Source: Jejubacter sp036620675
GTDB taxonomy: Bacteria; Pseudomonadota; Gammaproteobacteria; Enterobacterales; Enterobacteriaceae
Direction: 5' to 3' (one strand)
Length of the DNA stretch: 57,863 bases
Assembly: GCA_036620675.1 (NCBI GenBank)
Contig: JAZHEE010000028.1
Below the pieces are notes generated by a model that had not been told where the DNA came from, did no database searches, and saw only the letters and a list, made by a program, of their open reading frames with translations. Numbering within the stretch: the first letter of the stretch is position 1; each line of letters begins with the position of its first letter. The position numbers were made by a program, and so were the translations under genes. This document shows positions 26,081 to 34,799 of the stretch, one piece after another.

Positions 26081-26983
26081 TCAGACAGCCGTGTTTTTAC
26101 GCAGCCGTCCCTGGGTGTAGATGGCATCCATAATGAATAGCGCCAGTGCGGCCCAGATAAAGGCGAAGGTTACCATCTTATCGGCTCCCGGCGTTTCGCC
26201 GTAGAATATCACCGCCAGCAGGAACATCAGCGTCGGGCCAATGTACTGGAAGAAACCCAGCGTCGACAGCCGCAGGCGCGTCGCGGCGCCGGTAAAGCAC
26301 AGCAGCGGCACGGTGGTTACAATACCCGCCGCTATCAGTAGCAGATTCAGCGACAGAGGATTATTACCCATATGGCTGGTGGGGCTGTCGGCAATACCAA
26401 ACAGATAGATTGCCGCGACCGGCAGCAGCCACAGCGTTTCGATCAGCATGCCGGCGCTGGCGTCTACCGCGATTTTCTTACGTAGCAACCCATAGAAGGC
26501 AAAGCTGAACGCCAGCCCCAGGCCGATGATGGGCAGTGAGCCGAAACTCCAGAGCTGCACCAGTACGCCGCATATTGCCAGCGTTACTGCCAGCCATTGC
26601 ATACGACGAAAGCGTTCGCCCAGAAACAGCATTCCCAGCAGTACGTTCACCAGCGGATTAATAAAATAACCGAGGCTGGCTTCCAGCATATGATGATTAT
26701 TTACGGCCCAGATAAACAGCAGCCAGTTGCCGCCGATAAGGACAGCGGTTAGCGCCAGTCCCAGCGCTTTTTTCGGCGTTTGGGTGATAGCGCGGACCTT
26801 TTTCCACTGGTGTCCCAGTGAAACCAGGGCCACCATAAAGAAAAACGACCAGATAACGCGGTGCGTCAGAATCTCGTCGGCCGGAACATAATCAATAAAT
26901 TTAAAGTAGGCAGGGGCTATTCCCCATATAAAATAAGCGGCAAGGGCCAGCATAACCCCAAGCCGCGTCTGTTTTGCATCCAT
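26081..26983 (-). CDS. rarD: RarD, EamA-family membrane permease
   Basis: The protein has 300 residues with about ten membrane helices in two EamA repeats. GGNWLLFIWAVNNHHMLEASLGYFINPLVN is the family core. It is a drug/metabolite-type exporter of unproven substrate, named for chloramphenicol sensitivity. I chose the ATG at 26983 (MDAKQTRLGV, as in E. coli) with AGGG upstream; a longer in-frame start at 27034 has no support. It is divergent from pldA. Confidence 0.94.
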   Translation of the reverse strand: MDAKQTRLGVMLALAAYFIWGIAPAYFKFIDYVPADEILTHRVIWSFFFMVALVSLGHQWKKVRAITQTPKKALGLALTAVLIGGNWLLFIWAVNNHHMLEASLGYFINPLVNVLLGMLFLGERFRRMQWLAVTLAICGVLVQLWSFGSLPIIGLGLAFSFAFYGLLRKKIAVDASAGMLIETLWLLPVAAIYLFGIADSPTSHMGNNPLSLNLLLIAAGIVTTVPLLCFTGAATRLRLSTLGFFQYIGPTLMFLLAVIFYGETPGADKMVTFAFIWAALALFIMDAIYTQGRLRKNTAV

Positions 26984-27250
26984 AACCAACCCTGAAGGAA
27001 AAACGGCGCTGAAAAAGACGCCAGAAGGATCCACACCATATAAGCCGTTAGCCGTACTGGCAAGTGCGTCGTGTTTTACATTCAGGCAGTTTTTTGCTCT
27101 TGAGCAGGATAAATCCCGGTAGTATTGACATACCGACCCGGGAATCTTTGCAATTTATTAAGAATCTGCTGGTAATTTGCATGAGGTAAATCTGTAGAAT
27201 GCAGTCAGGAAAAAACATTAACCTTTTAGTTGTTCAGGAGAACAGTGCCA

Positions 27251-28120
27251 ATGCGCAAATTGTTGGGTGGTGTGGTAGTGGCAGGCTTACTGCCTTATGC
27301 GGCAATCGCAGAGGAAGCGACAATCTCAGAGGTACATGATAAACCCGCGGTACGTGGCAGCATTATCGCTAACCTGCTGCAGGAACATGAAAATCCCTTC
27401 ACGCTTTATCCTTACGACAGTAACTATTTACTTTATACCTATACCGATCGGATTAATAAAAAGGCCATTGATTCCTATGACTGGGGTCATGATGCTAAAA
27501 AGGATGAAGTCAAATTCCAGCTGAGTCTGGCTTTCCCTATCTGGCGCGGTATCGCTGGCGATAACTCCGTACTGGCTGCCTCTTACACTCAGCGCTCCTG
27601 GTGGCAGCTTTCCAATAGCGATCACTCTTCGCCGTTTCGTGAAAATAACTATGAACCGCAGCTGTTCCTGGGCTTCGCTACCGACTATGAGTTTGCTGGC
27701 TGGACGTTACGTGACGTTGAATATGGTTTTAACCACCAGTCTAACGGCCATTCCGATCCGACATCACGTAGCTGGAACCGCCTGTATACCCGCCTGATGG
27801 CCGAAAATGGAAACTGGCTGGTAGAGGTGAAACCCTGGATTACCGTAGGCGATAAAGACGATAACCCCGATATTACGAAGTATATGGGTTATTATCAGCT
27901 GCGCGTCGGTTATTCCCTGGGCGACCTGGTGATGAGTGCCAAAGGGCAATATAACTGGAACACCGGTTACGGCGGTGCGGAACTGGGTCTGAGCTACCCC
28001 ATAACCAAACACGTGCGTCTCTACGGTCAGGTTTATAGCGGCTACGGCGAGTCGCTTATCGATTACAACTATAACCAGACGCGCGTAGGTATCGGCGTTA
28101 TGCTGAACGACATCCTGTGA
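27251..28120 (+). CDS. pldA: Outer-membrane phospholipase A
   Basis: PldA hydrolyses phospholipids that have flipped into the outer leaflet of the outer membrane. The 289-residue precursor has a signal peptide (about 1-20, ending AIA) and a 12-stranded barrel. The active-site region reads NHQSNGHSDPTSRSWNRLY, containing the catalytic His-Ser-Asn set. It ends in the outer-membrane signature of alternating residues (TRVGIGVMLNDIL). I chose the ATG at 27251, although AGGAG is nearer to the GTG at 27245; both give the same mature protein. Confidence 0.97.
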   Translation: MRKLLGGVVVAGLLPYAAIAEEATISEVHDKPAVRGSIIANLLQEHENPFTLYPYDSNYLLYTYTDRINKKAIDSYDWGHDAKKDEVKFQLSLAFPIWRGIAGDNSVLAASYTQRSWWQLSNSDHSSPFRENNYEPQLFLGFATDYEFAGWTLRDVEYGFNHQSNGHSDPTSRSWNRLYTRLMAENGNWLVEVKPWITVGDKDDNPDITKYMGYYQLRVGYSLGDLVMSAKGQYNWNTGYGGAELGLSYPITKHVRLYGQVYSGYGESLIDYNYNQTRVGIGVMLNDIL

Positions 28121-28175
28121 TGCGAGCCGTATAGAAGAAAATCATCACGACAGGATAAATCATTGCAGTTTGACT

Positions 28176-28208
28176 CACAGGCGCTGACAATAGCGCCTGT
28201 GTTTTTTT
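28176..28208 (+). terminator. Intrinsic terminator after pldA
   Basis: CACAGGCGCT (28176-28185) and AGCGCCTGTG (28192-28201) form a perfect 10-base stem with a 6-base loop, followed by seven T. It separates pldA from recQ. Confidence 0.93.
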
Positions 28209-28224
28209 AGTTGATGGGGGGCGC

Positions 28225-30075
28225 GTGGCGCAGGCGGAAGTTATCAATCAGGAGCGGCTTGCGGCGCAGGTGCTTCAGGAAACCTTCGGCTATCAGCAGT
28301 TCCGCCCGGGCCAGGAGACCATCATCAACACGGTGCTGGAAGGGCGGGACTGCCTGGTGGTGATGCCCACCGGCGGCGGTAAGTCGCTCTGTTACCAGAT
28401 CCCCGCGCTGGTATTGGGCGGCATAACGGTAGTGGTTTCGCCGCTTATCTCCCTGATGAAAGATCAGGTCGACCAGCTTCAGGCGAACGGCGTGGCCGCC
28501 GCCTGTCTGAACTCCACCCAGAGTCGCGAAGAGCAGCAGTCGGTACTGGCGGGATGCCACAGCGGTGAGGTGCGCCTGTTGTATATCGCGCCTGAGCGCT
28601 TGATGATGGATAACTTCATCGAGCGGCTCAGCCACTGGAATCTGTCGCTGCTGGCGGTGGACGAAGCGCACTGTATTTCCCAGTGGGGGCACGACTTCCG
28701 CCCCGAATATGCCGCTCTGGGCCAGCTACGCGCCCGTTTGCCGCAGGTGCCTTTCGTGGCGCTGACCGCCACCGCGGATGACACCACCCGGCGTGATATC
28801 GTCCGCCTGCTGGGACTGAACGATCCCCTGATTCAGGTCAGCAGCTTCGACCGTCCCAACATCCGCTATATGCTGATGGAGAAGTTCAAACCCCTCGAAC
28901 AACTGATGCGCTACGTGCAGGAGCAGCGCGGTAAGTCCGGTATTATTTACTGCAACAGCCGTTCGAAGGTGGAAGATACCGCCGCTCGTCTGCAAAGCCG
29001 GGGAATTAGCGCCGCGGCCTACCATGCGGGGCTGGATAACGCCGTACGCGCCGACGTGCAGGAAAAATTCCAGCGTGACGATTTGCAGATCGTGGTGGCG
29101 ACGGTGGCCTTCGGTATGGGCATCAATAAACCCAACGTGCGCTTCGTGGTGCATTTTGACATCCCCCGTAATATCGAATCCTACTATCAGGAGACTGGCC
29201 GTGCAGGGCGCGATGGCCTGCCTGCCGAAGCGATGCTGTTTTACGATCCGGCGGATATGGCCTGGCTACGTCGCTGCCTGGAAGAGAAGCCCGCCGGGCA
29301 GTTGCAGGACATAGAACGCCACAAACTCAACGCCATGGGGGCTTTTGCCGAAGCGCAGACCTGCCGCCGCCTGGTGCTGTTGAATTACTTCGGGGAAGGG
29401 CGCCAGGAGCCTTGCGGCAACTGCGATATTTGTCTCGATCCCCCACGCCGCTACGATGCGCTGGTGGATGCTCAGAAGGCGCTCTCTACCATTTATCGCG
29501 TCAACCAGCGCTTTGGGATGGGCTATGTGGTGGAGGTATTGCGCGGGGCCAATAATCAGCGCATCCGTGAACTGCAGCATGACAAACTGCCGGTCTATGG
29601 AATCGGTCGGGATCACAGTCATGAACACTGGGTGAGCGTGATCCGTCAGCTGATCCACCTGGGGGTCGTGACCCAAAATATCGCCAGCCATTCGGCGCTT
29701 CAGTTGACCGAAGCGGCGCGTCCGCTACTGCGCGGCGAATCGCCGCTGATGCTGGCAGTGCCCAGGGTGCAGGCTCTGAAACCCCGGGTGAGCCAACGAG
29801 CGACGGCCAGCAATTACGATCGTAAGCTGTTCGCCAAACTGCGTAAGTTGCGTAAAGCGATTGCCGATGAAGAGAATATTCCGCCGTACGTGGTGTTTAA
29901 CGATGCGACGTTGATTGAGATGGCGGAACAGATGCCGTTAAGTCCTGGTGAGATGCTCGGTGTTAACGGTGTGGGCACCCGCAAGCTGGAACGCTTTGGT
30001 CGCCCGTTTATGACGCTGATTCGCGAACACGTCGACGGGGACGATGAGCAGGACGGCTATTCCCCTTTTGCCTGA
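28225..30075 (+). CDS. recQ: ATP-dependent DNA helicase RecQ
   Basis: RecQ is the 3'-5' SF2 helicase of the RecF recombination pathway. The protein has 616 residues. Walker A is MPTGGGKS (about 48-55) and the box is DEAH. The zinc-binding Cys are in AQTCRR and CGNCDIC, then come the winged-helix and HRDC domains (YDRKLFAKLRKLRK). The start is GTG (MAQAEV), as in E. coli, with GGGGG upstream. The C terminus is about seven residues longer than in E. coli (EQDGYSPFA). Confidence 0.98.
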   Translation: MAQAEVINQERLAAQVLQETFGYQQFRPGQETIINTVLEGRDCLVVMPTGGGKSLCYQIPALVLGGITVVVSPLISLMKDQVDQLQANGVAAACLNSTQSREEQQSVLAGCHSGEVRLLYIAPERLMMDNFIERLSHWNLSLLAVDEAHCISQWGHDFRPEYAALGQLRARLPQVPFVALTATADDTTRRDIVRLLGLNDPLIQVSSFDRPNIRYMLMEKFKPLEQLMRYVQEQRGKSGIIYCNSRSKVEDTAARLQSRGISAAAYHAGLDNAVRADVQEKFQRDDLQIVVATVAFGMGINKPNVRFVVHFDIPRNIESYYQETGRAGRDGLPAEAMLFYDPADMAWLRRCLEEKPAGQLQDIERHKLNAMGAFAEAQTCRRLVLLNYFGEGRQEPCGNCDICLDPPRRYDALVDAQKALSTIYRVNQRFGMGYVVEVLRGANNQRIRELQHDKLPVYGIGRDHSHEHWVSVIRQLIHLGVVTQNIASHSALQLTEAARPLLRGESPLMLAVPRVQALKPRVSQRATASNYDRKLFAKLRKLRKAIADEENIPPYVVFNDATLIEMAEQMPLSPGEMLGVNGVGTRKLERFGRPFMTLIREHVDGDDEQDGYSPFA

Positions 30076-30143
30076 GCCGGACTGGTCTGGGCCATAAGCG
30101 CGTGCTATGGTGAATTCTCTCTGATTTATTCCTGAGCGTTTCT

Positions 30144-30767
30144 ATGTTGATGCTATTTTTGACGGTGGCGTTGGTGCACATTGTGGCGCTGATGAGCCCC
30201 GGGCCGGACTTCTTTTTTGTTTCCCAGACCGCATTAAGCCGCTCGCGCAAAGAGGCTATGCTTGGCGTGCTGGGTATTACCGGCGGCGTTATGGTCTGGT
30301 CGGCGCTGGCGCTGCTGGGGCTGAACCTGCTACTGGCGAAAATGGCCTGGCTGCACACCATCATTATGGTGGGCGGCGGCCTTTATCTGTGCTGGATGGG
30401 GTGGCAGATGCTGCGCGGCGCTCTGAAGCGGCGCGGCCAGGTGACGGAAGATGAGCCGCAGGTGGCGCTGGCGCATGGTGGAAAAAGCTTTATTAAGGGC
30501 CTGCTGACTAACCTGGCGAACCCTAAAGCGATTATCTATTTCGGCAGTATCTTTTCGCTGTTTGTCGGTGACAGCGTCGGTACTTCCGCGCGTTGGGGGA
30601 TCTTTGCGCTGATTACCCTGGAAACCTTCGCCTGGTTTACTCTGGTAGCCAGCGTTTTCGCGCTGCCTAAAATGCGCTACGGCTATCAGAAACTGGCGCG
30701 CTGGATAGATGGTGTGGCCGGCGCCCTGTTTGCCGGATTTGGCGTTCATCTTATTATTTCCCGTTAG
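30144..30767 (+). CDS. rhtC: Threonine efflux protein RhtC
   Basis: The 207-residue LysE-family exporter has about six membrane helices. The typical start is MLMLFLTVALVHIVALMSPGPDFFFV, and LLTNLANPKAIIYFGS forms the second half of the family signature. RhtC exports threonine. E. coli has the related rhtB between rhtC and pldB; here pldB follows 116 bases downstream and rhtB is missing. Confidence 0.96.
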   Translation: MLMLFLTVALVHIVALMSPGPDFFFVSQTALSRSRKEAMLGVLGITGGVMVWSALALLGLNLLLAKMAWLHTIIMVGGGLYLCWMGWQMLRGALKRRGQVTEDEPQVALAHGGKSFIKGLLTNLANPKAIIYFGSIFSLFVGDSVGTSARWGIFALITLETFAWFTLVASVFALPKMRYGYQKLARWIDGVAGALFAGFGVHLIISR

Positions 30768-30883
30768 AGTCTCCCACATCAGGGAAGTGGCGACGGTGGC
30801 ACCACTCATAAGGTTCTTTCGTCACCTCCCTTTTATGCCAGAATAGAAAAACGTTGGCGGCATGCGGAGGCGCAACAGGGTCT

Positions 30884-31879
30884 ATGTCACAGCACAGAGA
30901 GCGCTGGTTAAAAAGGGAAAAAACGTTCGCGGCATTTGCTATGGGGCCTCTGGCGGCGTTCTGGCAGCAGCGGGAAGAGTGCGAACTGGCGGGGGTGGAC
31001 GGCATTGCATTACGCTTTGTACGTTTTCGTTCCCCGCGTCACGATCGGGTGATCCTGGTCTCGCCGGGGCGCATCGAAAGCTATGTGAAGTATGCCGAGC
31101 TGGCCTACGACCTGTTTCATTGCGGCTTCGATGTATTGATCCTCGACCATCGTGGGCAGGGACGATCCGGGCGAATGCTCTCCGATACCCACCGGGGTCA
31201 TGTGGTGCACTTCAGCGACTATGTAGACGATCTTGAACTGCTGTGGCAACGCGAAATTGCGCAAGGCCCGTGGCGTAAGCGCTATGCGCTGGCCCACTCA
31301 ATGGGGGGCGCTATCACCACGCTGTTTTTGCAGCGTAATCCCCGCGCATTTGATGCCGTGGCGCTCTGCGCGCCGATGTTTGGTATCATCATCCGGCTCC
31401 CGGACTGGATGGTGCGTCATCTGCTGGACTGGGCGGAAGGGCATCAGCGGGTGCGGGAGGATTATGCGATCGGAACCGGTCGCTGGCGTCCGCTGCCGTT
31501 CGCGCTGAACGTGCTAACCCATAGCCGGATTCGCTATCGTCGCAATCTACGGTTTTACGCCGATGAACCCGGGCTGCGGGTGGGCGGCCCTACCTGGCAC
31601 TGGGTGCGTGAAGGCATTCTGGCCGGGGAGCAGGTGCTGGCTGGGGCCGCTGAGACAACAACGCCCATGCTGCTGATACAGGCGGAAGACGATCGGGTGG
31701 TGGATAACCGCATGCACGATCGTTTCTGCGAACTGCGGGCCGATGCGGGAGCTCCCTGTGAGGGGGAAAAGCCGTTAATGATTAACGGCGCATGGCACGA
31801 GATCCTGTTTGAAAAGGACGCTATGCGAGCCGAGGCGCTGAATGCCATTGTCGATTTTTTCGACCGCCACAATGAATGA
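30884..31879 (+). CDS. pldB: Lysophospholipase L2
   Basis: PldB is an alpha/beta hydrolase that removes the acyl chain of lysophospholipids. The protein has 331 residues. The nucleophile elbow is HSMGGA, the early LDHRGQGRSGR is the family strand-loop, and acidic and His residues near QAEDDRVVD and GAWHEILFEKD complete the triad. I chose the ATG at 30884 (MSQHRERW), close to a CAGGG; frames upstream lack similarity. Confidence 0.95.
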   Translation: MSQHRERWLKREKTFAAFAMGPLAAFWQQREECELAGVDGIALRFVRFRSPRHDRVILVSPGRIESYVKYAELAYDLFHCGFDVLILDHRGQGRSGRMLSDTHRGHVVHFSDYVDDLELLWQREIAQGPWRKRYALAHSMGGAITTLFLQRNPRAFDAVALCAPMFGIIIRLPDWMVRHLLDWAEGHQRVREDYAIGTGRWRPLPFALNVLTHSRIRYRRNLRFYADEPGLRVGGPTWHWVREGILAGEQVLAGAAETTTPMLLIQAEDDRVVDNRMHDRFCELRADAGAPCEGEKPLMINGAWHEILFEKDAMRAEALNAIVDFFDRHNE

Positions 31880-31906
31880 TTTGATAAATAAGGTAGAGTT
31901 TTCTTT

Positions 31907-32713
31907 ATGTACCCAATTATTGCGTCCGATCTGGACGGCACGCTGCTGTCCCCCGATCACCGCCTTTCTCCTTACGCTCGGGAGACGCTGCAACTGCTGA
32001 CCGAACGCGGTCTGCACTTTGTTTTCGCGACCGGACGCCACTATATCGATGTCGGGCAGATCCGCGACGGCCTGGGGATTCGCGCCTGCATGATCACCTC
32101 TAACGGTGCCCGGGTGCATGATGCCGACGGTAAACTGATCTTCTCCCATAATCTGGATCAAGAGATCGCCAGCGACCTGTTCGCCATGAAGTATCAGGAT
32201 CCTGCAATCGTCACTAATGTCTATCGTGACGACGAATGGTTTATCAGCCGGCATCGTCCGGAAGATATGAAATATTTTCAGGAGGCGGTGTTCCGCTATA
32301 ACGTTTACCAACCAGGCCTGCTGGCGCCGGAAGGTGTGAGTAAAGTCTTTTTCACCTGTGAAGATCACGACAAGCTGCTGCCGCTGGAGCAGGCGATTAA
32401 TGCGCGCTGGGGCGATCGGGTGAACGTCAGCTTTTCTACTATTACCTGTCTGGAAGTGATGGCCGGTGGCGTTTCGAAAGGTCACGCTCTGGAAGCGGTA
32501 GCGAACGGCATGGGCTATTCGCTTGCGGACTGTATCGCTTTTGGCGACGGCATGAACGATAAAGAAATGCTGACCATGGCCGGCAAGGGCTGCATTATGG
32601 GAAATGCTCACCAGCGTCTGAAGGATCTGTTGCCGGAGCTGGAAGTGATCGGCACCAATGGCGATAACGCCGTGCCACATTATCTGCGCCGACTCTGCCT
32701 GGGCAATGACTGA
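31907..32713 (+). CDS. yigL: HAD-family phosphatase YigL
   Basis: The 268-residue Cof-type haloacid-dehalogenase phosphatase has motif I ASDLDGTLLS (about 6-15), motif II TSNGA, and the C-terminal KGHALEAVA and FGDGMNDKEML. In E. coli YigL dephosphorylates sugar phosphates and pyridoxal phosphate and helps in glucose-phosphate stress. It lies 27 bases after pldB and may be transcribed with it. Confidence 0.95.
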   Translation: MYPIIASDLDGTLLSPDHRLSPYARETLQLLTERGLHFVFATGRHYIDVGQIRDGLGIRACMITSNGARVHDADGKLIFSHNLDQEIASDLFAMKYQDPAIVTNVYRDDEWFISRHRPEDMKYFQEAVFRYNVYQPGLLAPEGVSKVFFTCEDHDKLLPLEQAINARWGDRVNVSFSTITCLEVMAGGVSKGHALEAVANGMGYSLADCIAFGDGMNDKEMLTMAGKGCIMGNAHQRLKDLLPELEVIGTNGDNAVPHYLRRLCLGND

Positions 32714-32823
32714 CTTAGCAATGTGATTGGGTTATTTCTGGTCACTTGTCAACCAAATAGTCGCGCCTGCGCCAGTAGGCTTCGCTACAATGGCCTCTTT
32801 TCCCGGCGAAGAGGCCGTTAATT

Positions 32824-33723
32824 TTGGCATTACTCATCATTACCACAATTTTGTGGGCATTTTCCTTTAGCCTGATCGGCGAATACCTTGCCGGTCATGT
32901 AGACAGCTACTTTTCCGTGCTGATGCGGGTGGGGCTGGCAGCGCTGGTGTTTCTTCCGTTTCTGCGCGTCCGCGGCTATCGCCTGAAAACCCTGGGGCTG
33001 TATATGCTGGTAGGCGCGATGCAGTTGGGGATTATGTACCTGCTGAGCTTCCAGGCTTATCTGTATCTGACGGTATCGGAATTCCTGCTGTTTACCGTCC
33101 TGACACCGCTGTATATCACGCTGATTTATGATTTGATTAGCGGCCGAGGGCTGCGCTGGGGCTATGTGCTGAGCGCGTTACTGGCAGTGGTGGGGGCGGC
33201 AATTATCCGCTATGACCACGTCAGCGACCACTTCTGGACCGGACTGTTGCTGGTTCAGCTGTCCAACATTAGTTTCGCCATTGGCATGGTGGGTTATAAG
33301 CGAATGATGGAGGTCGACCCGATGCCGCAGCACTGCGCCTTTTCATGGTTCTATCTGGGGGCGTTTATCGTCGCATTACTGGTCTGGGGCGTTCTGGGTA
33401 ATCCCCAGAAGCTTCCGGAAACGTCGTTACAGTGGGGCATTCTGGTATGGCTTGGCGTGGTGGCCTCGGGCCTTGGCTACTTTATGTGGAACTACGGTGC
33501 CACTCAGGTGGATGCGGGAACCCTGGGGATCATGAACAATATGCATGTTCCGGCGGGGCTACTGGTGAATCTGGCTATCTGGCAGCAGCAGCCCCACTGG
33601 CCGAGTTTTCTTACTGGAGGAACGGTGATAGTGCTTTCTCTGTGGGTACATCGCCGTTGGGTCGCTCCGCACTCCGCACAAACGGCAGGTGATCGCAGGC
33701 GTGATTGCGCGCCGAGCGAATAA
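32824..33723 (+). CDS. yigM: Biotin transporter YigM
   Basis: The 299-residue EamA-family inner-membrane carrier has about ten helices. E. coli YigM imports biotin. The start is TTG (MALLIITTILWAFSFS), with GAGG nine bases upstream and no ATG in the region. The C terminus ends in a charged tail (TAGDRRRDCAPSE). The last 113 bases overlap the end of convergent metR, and both protein tails are conserved, so the same DNA codes on both strands. Confidence 0.95.
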   Translation: MALLIITTILWAFSFSLIGEYLAGHVDSYFSVLMRVGLAALVFLPFLRVRGYRLKTLGLYMLVGAMQLGIMYLLSFQAYLYLTVSEFLLFTVLTPLYITLIYDLISGRGLRWGYVLSALLAVVGAAIIRYDHVSDHFWTGLLLVQLSNISFAIGMVGYKRMMEVDPMPQHCAFSWFYLGAFIVALLVWGVLGNPQKLPETSLQWGILVWLGVVASGLGYFMWNYGATQVDAGTLGIMNNMHVPAGLLVNLAIWQQQPHWPSFLTGGTVIVLSLWVHRRWVAPHSAQTAGDRRRDCAPSE

Positions 33724-34564
33724 AGGCCTGGGTTACCGGTTGACGCTGCTCGCCGTCGCGCACGGCGGCGTAGAGCCGGCTCCACAGCCCCTGGCCCAGG
33801 GTTTTTGTCACCACCAGTCCCTGGCGTTCAAAACTTTCCACCACCCAGTGCGGCAGGGCGGCGATGCCCATCCGCGCTGACACCATCTGAATCAACAACA
33901 ACGTATTGTCCACGTGCTTAAGCCCCGGGCTGATACCCGCTGGCTGCAGGAAGTGGCGCCAGATATCCAGGCGGCTGCGCTGTACCGGATAAATCAGCAG
34001 GGTTTCGTCGCTGAGATCGGAAGGCTGAATTTGTGATTCGCCCGCCAGCGGATGGTTGGTAGCCAGCACCAGACGTACCTCGAAATCGAACATCGGCGAA
34101 TAGTGAAGGCCGCTGCGTGGCAGAATATCAGAAGTGAGAACCAGATCCAGCTCTCCCTGCTGCAGGGCAGGTTGGGGATCGAAGGTTACGCCGGAACGAA
34201 AATCCATCTCTACTTCAGGCCACTGCTGGCGGAATACCTCCAGCGCTGGCGCCAGCCATTGAATACAGCTGTGGCATTCAATGGCGATCCGTAGCCGGGT
34301 CTGCTGCGGTTCATGGCAGGCCTGAAGCGCCTGGCCGATTTGCGGCAACACCTGCTCTGCCAGGCGCAACAGAATCTCGCCCTGGGGCGTAAAGCGCAGC
34401 GGCTGGCTTTTACGGACGAAAAGGCGAAAGCCGAGTCGCTGTTCCAGGGAGCCTAACTGATGCGAGAGCGCCGACTGCGTCTGATGCAGTGTGGCGGCCG
34501 CACCGGCCAGGGAGCCGTTGTTGCGCAGGGCCAGTAGCGTACGCAGGTGTTTTATCTCAATCAT
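33611..34564 (-). CDS. metR: LysR-type regulator MetR
   Basis: MetR activates methionine genes, above all metE, with homocysteine as co-effector. The protein has 317 residues: an N-terminal winged helix (GSLAGAAATLHQTQSALSHQ) and a C-terminal effector domain. It is divergent from metE across a 235-base control region. A MetR box overlaps its own start codon, in keeping with autoregulation. Confidence 0.97.
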   Translation of the reverse strand: MIEIKHLRTLLALRNNGSLAGAAATLHQTQSALSHQLGSLEQRLGFRLFVRKSQPLRFTPQGEILLRLAEQVLPQIGQALQACHEPQQTRLRIAIECHSCIQWLAPALEVFRQQWPEVEMDFRSGVTFDPQPALQQGELDLVLTSDILPRSGLHYSPMFDFEVRLVLATNHPLAGESQIQPSDLSDETLLIYPVQRSRLDIWRHFLQPAGISPGLKHVDNTLLLIQMVSARMGIAALPHWVVESFERQGLVVTKTLGQGLWSRLYAAVRDGEQRQPVTQAFIRSARNHACDHLPFVRSAERPNGDVPTEKALSPFLQ

Positions 34565-34576
34565 GAAAGTCCTTCA
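34564..34576. promoter_or_regulatory. MetR binding site
   Basis: TGAAAGTCCTTCA is a perfect TGAA-N5-TTCA MetR box. It overlaps the first codon of metR, suggesting self-repression. A weaker half site TGAAC lies at about 34585. Confidence 0.75.
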
Positions 34577-34627
34577 CTTCGGCATGAACATTTTGCGCTT
34601 GAGGAATATACAGTATCGGGGAAATAT

Positions 34628-34659
34628 GGATGTGTAAACATCTGGACGGCTAAAAATCC
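34628..34659. promoter_or_regulatory. Array of MetJ met boxes upstream of metE
   Basis: Consecutive octamers AAACATCT (34636-34643) and GGACGGCT (34644-34651) each match AGACGTCT at six of eight positions. The flanking octamers (34628-34635, 34652-34659) match at five and four. Tandem met boxes are how MetJ with S-adenosylmethionine represses metE. Confidence 0.6.
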
Positions 34660-34672
34660 ATTGTCTTTCGAC

Positions 34673-34758
34673 CTACAGATGCGTTGGCTGCGTCTGCTTA
34701 CTCCGGTTACTTACTTAATAAGCTCCTGGAGATACGCATCCTTACCGCCTTTCTGTAG
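34673..34758. repeat. ERIC element in the metE leader
   Basis: The core ATGCGTTGGCTGCG and the ERIC-like CTTACTTAATAAGCTCCTGGAG identify it. The outer ends CTACAGA (34673-34679) and TCTGTAG (34752-34758) are complementary, and ATGCG (34679-34683) pairs with CGCAT (34735-34739). It lies between the met boxes and the metE ribosome site, so it is probably transcribed as a large hairpin. Confidence 0.8.
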
Positions 34759-34799
34759 TCCGAAATACCGTGGATTCCATCATAAGAGGCGATAAGACA

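Noticed and set aside
31775..32680. A 301-residue frame antisense to yigL
   Set aside because: Shadow of a conserved HAD phosphatase gene.
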